64,000 nt of DNA, from positions 59,464,019 to 59,528,018 of the forward strand of contig CM049306.1 of NCBI GenBank assembly GCA_026874595.1, written 5' to 3'. This document shows positions 61,902-64,000 of this stretch, in pieces. Origin of the DNA: Sipunculus nudus. Its lineage: Eukaryota; Annelida; Sipuncula; Golfingiida; Sipunculidae. Numbering within the stretch: position 1 is the first letter of the stretch; every line of letters starts with the position of its first letter. Below the pieces are notes generated by a model that had not been told where the DNA came from, did not search any database, and was given only the letters and a program-made list of their open reading frames with translations. A program made the translations under genes and the position numbers.

Positions 61902-63774
61902 ACATTAATAGCTATCTTCTGCTTAACCTAAGAGAGCATTCCAAATGAAGTTTTCAGCCAAAAACAATTATATTTACAAACTAATTATTTTTGGCCTATA
62001 ACTGCAAATTGAACAAGGACACCATATCATTCAGAGATGAGAAAAAATACGTTTGAACATAGCATGTTTGTAACTAAGCCTGTATTTTTTGTCCTTTTTG
62101 CCCTCTTTGTTCCAGTTTTCCATTACTGTGTTTGGCTGGTGATTCATTCAGTCTAAACGAGAAGAAATATTCAGCTAAATGGGATTAGACTGACACAGTC
62201 TGTTATGGTTTAAAAATCCTTTGAACAAAATCTTTACCAGCCACCTTCCCATTATCACCCACTATAGATCTCAATCAGGTACACTGATTCACGTTTTATA
62301 CTGGTCTGGCTATGGAGCAGTGACATCTGTTTAAATAGAAGTCCCCTGTGTATCACTGCTCCACCGTGATTGCGCTGGGACAGGCTCTCCTGTGTCTGGT
62401 TAATGCAGCTTCATGACAGTTCCTGAGATCAATGCTGTCAGGATGACTGAGTCAGTACCTGTATATACCTGCTGTATATATGACTCACCTTTGCAAAATA
62501 CAGGGGTGGATTAAGGGGGCTGAAAAAAGCTTAACTGTCTTAAACCTTGGTAATAGCTGTGGTAATATGCCTGTTAGGCAGTTAAACACAAGTTGTATGC
62601 CAGAAGTCAGTTATCTTAACTTGGCATTTGTTACTTTTGACAACTTTTTTTGTGGGCCGATAACTTGATAGCACTTGTTTTGTGGGCAGATAATTTTAAG
62701 GCACCTTTCTTATAGGCAGATAATTTTAGGATACTTTTCTTGTAGGTATAATTGGAGGGCACCTTTTTTTGGGCAAATAACTTGATGGCACCTGTCTTGT
62801 GGGCAGTTAATTGAGGGTACCAGTACCTGTCTTGTGGGCATTTTAATTGAGGGCGCTTATCTTGTGGGTAGATAACTGAAGATAGCCTTTCTTTTGGGCA
62901 GATAGCTGGAAAGCACCTGTATTGTGAGCAGATAGCTGAGGGGCACCTGTATAGTAGGCAGATAACTTGAGGGCACCTGTCTTGTGGACAGAGAGCTGAG
63001 GAACAACTGTCTTGTGGGTAGTTGATTTAGGGAAACTGTTCAGTGATTCAAACCATTAAAGTGACAAAGGTGAAAACATAACCTCCTTGGTAAAGTAATG
63101 GATTTTGGGGTGTTCACCTGCACACCCCAGAACTTTAATCTACTCCTTTAGATTCTATGTCAGTCAGAATTAATACCGACGTTTTACAGTTCTACAATAT
63201 GCAATTTAGAAAAAAAAAAGAAATTTAAAGATGTGTACACCAATGTGGGTGACATGACCTGGGCTTCTCTGATTTCCAAACATCAAGTTTATTTCATACT
63301 GAATTTCGATGAAGTCTAGGCGAGGTTTTAAATCGATGTGCGGTTTCAAAAAGAAGAAATACCGTACACAGTGAATTTGGAATTTCTAGTTTTTAGTCCA
63401 ACAATAGGTAGATATGTAACCTAGCTCGTAGACGCAAGAAACAGGTGCTATAAATGTTTTGTGTATGTCTACACTATGGTCCACAGCAGGGTACATGTGC
63501 AATGCATAAAAACTGCCCCCAGTCCCTGCATGGATGAGAAAACACAAAACAGAAGCTGGAAAAGAATTTTTTACCAGTAACCTGACAGTATATATTCATC
63601 TGTAATAATTTTCTGCTTACTTGCCTTGGGCACATAGGAATGTAAATGGCTGTTTTATTTTTACATATAATGTTTGTGTGCCACCTGTTTTCTTTACAGA
63701 AAATTGAAGAATAATGAAATCACCAAAGTGGAAAATACAGGTCTCTTTAAGAAGCTGAACAACCTGAGGATAGT
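7524..63774 (+). CDS. slit: slit homologue, partial gene (14 internal exons: D1 LRR3 to D3 LRR1)
   Basis: This is an exon-joined gene model. Slit is a secreted extracellular-matrix ligand that repels axons and migrating cells through Robo receptors; its second LRR domain binds Robo Ig1 and heparan sulfate. Fourteen exons follow one another in the order expected for Slit: D1 LRR3, 4, 5, 6 and LRRCT1; D2 LRRNT2, five LRRs and LRRCT2; then LRRNT3 and the first D3 LRR. All have AG acceptors and GT donors, and all junctions keep frame over 446 complete codons. Family-typical strings include NPFICDCN and [10 protein letters not shown] in LRRCT2, and LYGNKIT in D2. The start codon, signal peptide, LRRNT1, LRR1 and LRR2 are not in the window, nor is anything after D3 LRR1. 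Identity as Slit, rather than another LRR protein, rests on the domain order with NT and CT caps and on residue similarity. Splicing is predicted, not observed. Confidence 0.95.
7681..7842 (+). repeat. SINE-like element with T-rich tail
   Basis: Begins with a B-box-like gagttcaaatccc (7686-7698), continues with a non-tRNA body, and ends in a T run (7833-7842). It starts 85 bp after the donor of the LRR3 exon. The A-box half is not clear, so the element is either 5'-truncated or diverged. Confidence 0.45.
10996..11080. repeat. (CA)n-(TA)n microsatellite
   Basis: Short CA run followed by a TA run of about 60 bp. Confidence 0.97.
13327..13376. repeat. (CT)n microsatellite
   Basis: Uninterrupted polypyrimidine CT run of about 50 bp. 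Confidence 0.97.
13763..13870 (-). repeat. tRNA-like dispersed repeat, copy 1
   Basis: Shares with 28084-28213 the left motif cctgt(t/c)gtcaggatat followed by gaatctct, and the right motif (minus strand) cggagc...ccacgg...aaaccccg. On the minus strand the right part resembles a tRNA T-arm, so this is most likely a SINE family in reverse orientation. Confidence 0.5.
14855..16683. repeat. 45-bp minisatellite with 11-unit higher-order duplication
   Basis: About 40 tandem units of 45 bp, including gatcggttctaatggtctgg and cacctagacataaggccacg. Units are degenerate at the left edge (14855-15000) and most uniform at 16100-16480. A block of about 490 bp (15261-15750) is repeated almost exactly at 15751-16240, with only a few differences. 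Because 45 is a multiple of 3, several frames on both strands stay open (up to 310 codons on the minus strand, with a 15-residue repeat); no coding evidence goes beyond that. Confidence 0.96.
19800..20236. repeat. Degenerate 44-47-bp minisatellite
   Basis: About nine diverged units built on ttttctactgccagagag and aaacataggagaccacat. Spacing between successive tact(g/a) positions is 44-47 bp in the best part (20041, 20088, 20132, 20177, 20221). It is not obviously related to the 45-bp array at 14.9 kb. Confidence 0.8.
20906..21515. mobile_element. Non-autonomous TIR element (MITE-like), about 610 bp
   Basis: Perfect 17-bp terminal inverted repeats: tatatgtctcccctccc at 20906-20922 and gggaggggagacatata at 21499-21515. 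The left TIR is followed by ttggggagacat, which can fold back on it. The interior has about three diverged units with 'gacctt...aaggt(c/a)aaa...ttttgtgaacccc'. It has no transposase ORF. TA-rich ends fit a TA target site, but the target duplication cannot be fixed from one copy. Confidence 0.75.
25532..25636. repeat. Cluster of three GCAGCCGACA motifs, one near-palindromic
   Basis: gcagccaacaatgtcggctg (25532-25551) is a near-perfect inverted repeat. gcagccgacattttcggct lies at 25581-25599 and gcagccgacaatgc at 25623-25636. Function unknown. Confidence 0.6.
25757..25816. repeat. (CA)n-(TA)n microsatellite
   Basis: About 35 bp of CA followed by about 25 bp of TA. Confidence 0.97.
26736..26800 (+). 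repeat. Possible tRNA-like SINE remnant
   Basis: B-box-like caggcagttcaagcccgt (26760-26777) in an otherwise unrecognised stretch; weak. Confidence 0.3.
28084..28213 (-). repeat. tRNA-like dispersed repeat, copy 2
   Basis: Second copy of the family at 13763-13870, in the same orientation. On the minus strand it reads ggcgttagactacggagc, then ggaccacggtccaaacccc, with a B-box-like core. The body after it matches copy 1 through gaatctct and the inverted cctgacgacagg. Confidence 0.55.
31020..31091 (+). CDS. slit: slit exon: D1 LRR4
   Basis: A 72-nt exon encoding one LRR that begins [17 protein letters not shown] and ends LLKNL. The DLSxNxI start matches the fourth LRR of Slit D1. The acceptor ends tttgcag (31019) and the donor is gtgagt at 31092; both introns are phase 2. 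It contains three CpGs, in keeping with the CpG-replete left part of the window. The next exon lies 1.8 kb downstream. Confidence 0.95.
31092..32888 (+). other. slit: slit intron, D1 LRR4-LRR5
   Basis: 1.8 kb phase-2 intron. Apart from a TA microsatellite at 31565-31615 I see no recognisable element. Confidence 0.9.
31565..31615. repeat. (TA)n microsatellite
   Basis: Uninterrupted TA run of about 50 bp. Confidence 0.97.
32889..32960 (+). CDS. slit: slit exon: D1 LRR5
   Basis: A 72-nt exon encoding one LRR that begins [18 protein letters not shown] and ends NSMEIL. It corresponds to the Slit D1 LRR5, which has the same x-D-x-N-x-I-x-C spacing with a Cys after the isoleucine. The acceptor ends ttccag and the donor is gtaagt at 32961, with phase-2 introns on both sides. 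It lacks the usual AF before the last leucines (AI here), a mild departure from the LRR consensus. Confidence 0.94.
32961..34790 (+). other. slit: slit intron, D1 LRR5-LRR6
   Basis: 1.8 kb phase-2 intron, AT-rich, with no repeat or gene that I can recognise. Confidence 0.9.
34791..34862 (+). CDS. slit: slit exon: D1 LRR6
   Basis: A 72-nt exon encoding the last full LRR of D1. It begins [15 protein letters not shown] and ends MNKLRV, with a Thr codon split across the donor. An N-glycosylation sequon NMT is visible at exon residues 6-8; whether it is used is not known from sequence. The acceptor follows a T-rich tract ending ttttcag, and the donor is gtaagt at 34863. The following intron is only 191 bp, by far the shortest in the window. 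Confidence 0.95.
35054..35217 (+). CDS. slit: slit exon: D1 LRRCT1 cap
   Basis: A 164-nt exon (54 codons plus split codons) encoding the C-terminal cap of the first LRR domain. It starts [20 protein letters not shown] and ends SDFKCD. The four cysteines sit in the CxC...C...C pattern of LRRCT modules (RCDC, TKC, FKC), which form two disulfides. The upstream intron is phase 2 and the downstream intron phase 1; the terminal G joins GC of LRRNT2 to make Gly. The exon region 35041-35220 contains 12 CpGs, against 4 in the homologous LRRCT2 region 48721-48900. The donor is gtaaat at 35218. Confidence 0.96.
35281..35334. repeat. 27-bp tandem duplication
   Basis: Two copies of a 27-bp unit (atgatgtaaataaacaattg and following bases) with one mismatch, 63 bp after the LRRCT1 donor. 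Confidence 0.93.
37575..37880. repeat. (CAT/CAC)n imperfect trinucleotide block
   Basis: About 300 bp of mixed CAT and CAC triplets, with a segmental duplication inside (the run containing atcaccatcaaaatcctcat appears at about 37764 and 37848). It gives a His-rich ORF on + and an Asp-rich one on -, neither of which I regard as a gene. Confidence 0.95.
40533..40671 (+). CDS. slit: slit exon: D2 LRRNT2 cap
   Basis: A 139-nt exon encoding the D1-D2 linker and the N-terminal cap of the second LRR domain. The core is [19 protein letters not shown] followed by [15 protein letters not shown]. The four-cysteine LRRNT pattern CxxxCxCx6C is intact. One additional Cys (QDQDC) precedes it, as in other Slits, where the extra cysteines between LRR domains make interdomain disulfides. 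The entering intron is phase 1 and the leaving intron phase 2, with donor gtaagt at 40672. A long AT microsatellite starts within 20 bp of the donor. Confidence 0.95.
40688..40760. repeat. (TA)n microsatellite beside the LRRNT2 donor
   Basis: Imperfect TA run of about 70 bp starting 16 bp after the LRRNT2 donor. Confidence 0.96.
40850..41141. mobile_element. Diverged copy of the 20.9 kb TIR element
   Basis: Contains gtgaccttcatctttaaggt, a later gaccttcatcttcaaggtca, ttttgtgaaccca, and at the right end gggaggggatacatata (41125-41141), one base off the TIR seen at 21499-21515. The left TIR was not found, so it is truncated or decayed. Confidence 0.65.
41740..41880. repeat. Dispersed repeat fragment with CpG decay
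   Basis: Contains ccggtggtttcttctgggtt and ctccagtttcc. The layout resembles a repeat widespread in invertebrate genomes with tcctccgggt and ctccggtttcc; if so, at least two CpGs here have become TpG or CpA. Family recognition is from memory of the motif and is tentative. Confidence 0.45.
42214..42264. repeat. (TA)n microsatellite
   Basis: TA run with one C interruption. Confidence 0.96.
42639..42710 (+). CDS. slit: slit exon: D2 LRR1
   Basis: A 72-nt exon encoding the first LRR of D2. It begins [15 protein letters not shown] and ends YKRLRRI. The RLExNxIxxIPPxAF start and the YKxLRRI end are highly conserved in Slit D2, whose concave face binds the first Ig domain of Robo. The acceptor ends tttgcag, the donor is gtaagt at 42711, and both introns are phase 2. 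Confidence 0.96.
42711..43230 (+). other. slit: slit intron, D2 LRR1-LRR2
   Basis: 520-bp phase-2 intron; nothing else seen. Confidence 0.9.
43231..43302 (+). CDS. slit: slit exon: D2 LRR2
   Basis: A 72-nt exon encoding [18 protein letters not shown] and then KSLTSL. The DLSxNQI...APDAFxGLxSLxSL layout is typical of the second LRR in Slit D2. The acceptor ends atttcag, the donor is gtgagt at 43303, and both introns are phase 2. The next intron, 3.7 kb, has a fragment of a repeat family starting about 50 bp after the donor. Confidence 0.96.
43350..43520. repeat. Repeat fragment with internal hairpin
   Basis: Starts acccctttcacatagcag and contains gtgttcacatggcaat, both shared in reverse orientation with 49510-49620. 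Positions 43448-43496 form an inverted repeat (aaaatgttttg ... caaaacatttt) whose centre, tccttgatatcaagga, is itself a perfect palindrome. Probably a MITE fragment. Confidence 0.5.
45352..45430 (+). repeat. tRNA-derived SINE head
   Basis: A-box-like gatggttagagccc (45367-45380) and B-box-like tgttcaagtccc (45401-45412) at tRNA-like spacing, followed by a non-tRNA body. No closed acceptor stem, so not a functional tRNA. Confidence 0.6.
47015..47086 (+). CDS. slit: slit exon: D2 LRR3
   Basis: A 72-nt exon encoding [18 protein letters not shown] and then HSLQLL. The LYGNKIT string and the FxGLxSLQLL end are the best-conserved part of Slit D2. The exon contains no CpG. The acceptor ends ttccag and the donor is gtgagt at 47087; both introns are phase 2. 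Confidence 0.97.
47547..47618 (+). CDS. slit: slit exon: D2 LRR4
   Basis: A 72-nt exon encoding [18 protein letters not shown] and then HRLNLL. The LLNANxIxCxRxDAFxDLHxLNLL layout is characteristic of Slit D2 LRR4. The acceptor is atttcag and the donor is gtaggt at 47619, slightly off consensus at +4. Both introns are phase 2. Confidence 0.96.
47655..47815. repeat. Dispersed 'aacctgtct...gacca' repeat fragment
   Basis: Includes gtgaaacctgtgaactaccc, gtggtcttattagacaggtc and ggtggtcataaagacca. It shares the theme 'gtg(a/c)aacctgt ... gacca' with 51217-51345, suggesting one repeat family. Confidence 0.5.
48255..48326 (+). CDS. slit: slit exon: D2 LRR5
   Basis: A 72-nt exon encoding [18 protein letters not shown] and then KNIQTL. 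SLYDNKxQxxAxGTFxPL is conserved in Slit D2 LRR5. An NGT N-glycosylation sequon is present at exon residues 12-14. The acceptor ends tttacag, the donor is gtaagt at 48327, and both introns are phase 2. Confidence 0.97.
48725..48888 (+). CDS. slit: slit exon: D2 LRRCT2 cap
   Basis: A 164-nt exon, exactly the same length as LRRCT1, encoding the cap of the Robo-binding domain. It starts [20 protein letters not shown] and contains [17 protein letters not shown] and a basic stretch ([17 protein letters not shown]). The four LRRCT cysteines are present. The basic C-terminal half fits the heparan-sulfate binding reported for Slit D2; assigning these residues to it is inference. The entering intron is phase 2 and the leaving intron phase 1. 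The donor, aaag|gtcaga, is weaker than the others. A 12.6 kb intron follows. Confidence 0.97.
49510..49620 (-). repeat. Second copy of the 43.35 kb repeat, reverse orientation
   Basis: The reverse complement starts acccttctcatatagcaagt and includes gtgttcacatggcaat, matching the repeat at 43350. The middle is diverged. Confidence 0.45.
51223..51345. repeat. 17-bp tandem repeat (accacctgtctaatgag)
   Basis: About seven units of accacctgtctaatgag, the central ones identical and the outer ones diverged. Probably a local expansion inside the same repeat family as 47655-47815. Confidence 0.85.
53482..53567. repeat. (TA)n-(TG)n microsatellite
   Basis: About 55 bp of TA followed by about 30 bp of TG. 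Confidence 0.97.
56922..56939. repeat. Poly(C) homopolymer
   Basis: Run of about 18 C on the + strand; its length is likely to be imprecise in any assembly. Confidence 0.9.
60292..60326. repeat. (TA)n microsatellite
   Basis: TA run of about 35 bp. Confidence 0.96.
60735..60795 (+). repeat. Possible tRNA-like SINE remnant
   Basis: B-box-like tagtttgaaccctg (60767-60780) with no clear A box; weak. Confidence 0.3.
61233..61390 (+). pseudogene. Decayed tandem copy of LRRNT3 exon start plus intron end
   Basis: This stretch is a tandem copy of 61395-61555 at an offset of 162-165 bp. It covers about 90 bp of intron with its polypyrimidine region and then 69 bp matching the first 69 bp of the LRRNT3 exon, with 10 mismatches by direct count. 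The acceptor CAG has become CAA (61319-61321). The reading frame runs on as ...[12 protein letters not shown] and then into intron sequence, because the copy stops before the cap cysteines CEC and has no donor. All three CpGs of the matching exon segment are lost, two by C-to-T. It is therefore a non-functional pseudo-exon. Confidence 0.9.
61487..61637 (+). CDS. slit: slit exon: D3 LRRNT3 cap
   Basis: A 151-nt exon (49 complete codons) encoding the D2-D3 linker and N-terminal cap of D3. The linker starts [12 protein letters not shown], and the cap reads [19 protein letters not shown] then [15 protein letters not shown]. The four-Cys LRRNT motif is intact, with one extra preceding Cys (GKC), as in LRRNT2 and other Slits. 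The acceptor is tttgcag at 61486 and the donor gtaagc at 61638. The first 69 nt and about 90 bp of upstream intron are duplicated immediately upstream (see 61233-61390). Confidence 0.96.
61783..61912. repeat. Duplicated (AT)n module
   Basis: Two AT runs, each followed by tttaacattaatagct, so the module of AT run plus 16-bp flank is itself duplicated. Confidence 0.93.
62640..63035. repeat. Degenerate 30-bp minisatellite
   Basis: About 13 diverged units built on ggcacctgtcttgtgggcag followed by ataacttgag. A 30-bp period is clear around 62945-63005. Confidence 0.85.
63700..63774 (+). CDS. slit: slit exon: D3 LRR1
   Basis: A 75-nt exon encoding a 25-residue LRR, one residue longer than the D1 and D2 repeats: [19 protein letters not shown] and then NNLRIV. 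The first LRR of D3 is also one residue longer in other Slits (TGxFKKLxxLR), which supports the assignment. The acceptor ends tttacag and the donor is gtgagt at 63775, with phase-2 introns. It is the last recognisable exon in the window. Confidence 0.95.
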
Positions 63775-64000
63775 GTGAGTGTTGCTGATTTATTATATTT
63801 TAAGGAGGTTTACAGGACTTCTGCGATTTTGATGGTCAGCATGAGCTGTTACTCGTGTTAGCCTTAGCTTTGTTCTCCTGTGGATTTGCACCCCTGCTTC
63901 ACTAACACATGGTAATATCTGTAATATGACAGCTACTAGTATGATGAGAGAGTAATTGACTATGACTGTTGGTGGAGATGCCGGGTTTATTTTTACTTTA
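63775..64000 (+). other. slit: start of next slit intron
   Basis: Begins with gtgagt after D3 LRR1 and runs to the window edge; nothing else recognised. Confidence 0.85.

Larger units (their letters stand above)
61638..63699 (+). other. slit: slit intron, LRRNT3-D3 LRR1
   Basis: 2.1 kb phase-2 intron with a duplicated AT microsatellite module (61783-61912), a degenerate 30-bp minisatellite (62640-63035), and a small patch with more CpGs than its surroundings (about 63170-63440). Confidence 0.9.

Overview
The window is eukaryotic genomic DNA. It is AT-rich, dominated by introns, and full of microsatellites, minisatellites and remnants of SINE-like and MITE-like elements. One gene is clearly recognisable: a slit orthologue on the + strand. 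Slit is the secreted leucine-rich-repeat (LRR) and EGF axon-guidance ligand of Robo receptors. Fourteen consecutive exons are present, from LRR3 of the first LRR domain (7524) to the first LRR of the third domain (ending 63774). Together they hold 1341 nt, or 446 complete codons. The signal peptide, LRRNT1, LRR1 and LRR2 should lie upstream; the rest of D3, D4, the EGF repeats, the laminin-G domain and the cysteine knot should lie downstream. The protein sequence, the repeat types and a strong CpG-depletion pattern suggest a lophotrochozoan, most likely a mollusc; the species is an inference I cannot confirm.

Layout: 1-7523 is the end of an upstream intron, with a compound trinucleotide repeat, a tRNA-like SINE end and a possible solo LTR. 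LRR3 sits at 7524-7595. A 23.4 kb intron follows (7596-31019). It carries a 45-bp minisatellite with an 11-unit higher-order duplication (14.9-16.7 kb), a second minisatellite (19.8-20.2 kb), and a TIR-flanked non-autonomous element (20.9-21.5 kb). LRR4, LRR5, LRR6 and LRRCT1 complete domain D1 (31.0-35.2 kb). D2, the Robo-binding domain, runs from LRRNT2 (40.5 kb) through five LRR exons to LRRCT2 (48.9 kb). A 12.6 kb intron leads to LRRNT3 (61.5 kb) and the first LRR of D3 (63.7 kb).

The exon code is regular. Each LRR is one 72-nt exon (75 nt in D3) bounded by phase-2 introns. The LRRCT-to-LRRNT junctions between domains are phase 1 and rebuild a Gly codon. Every junction from LRR3 to D3-LRR1 stays in frame, so no internal exon appears to be missing.

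The most notable observations are two. First, CpG content drops abruptly near 39.4-40.1 kb, inside the D1-D2 intron: left of it CpG is common, right of it it is nearly absent. Second, the 3' end of the intron before LRRNT3 and the 5' half of that exon are tandemly duplicated, and the upstream copy is a decayed pseudo-exon that has lost its acceptor and all three CpGs of the matching exon segment. I found no convincing second protein-coding gene, no functional tRNA, rRNA or snRNA, and no wholly new biological system.
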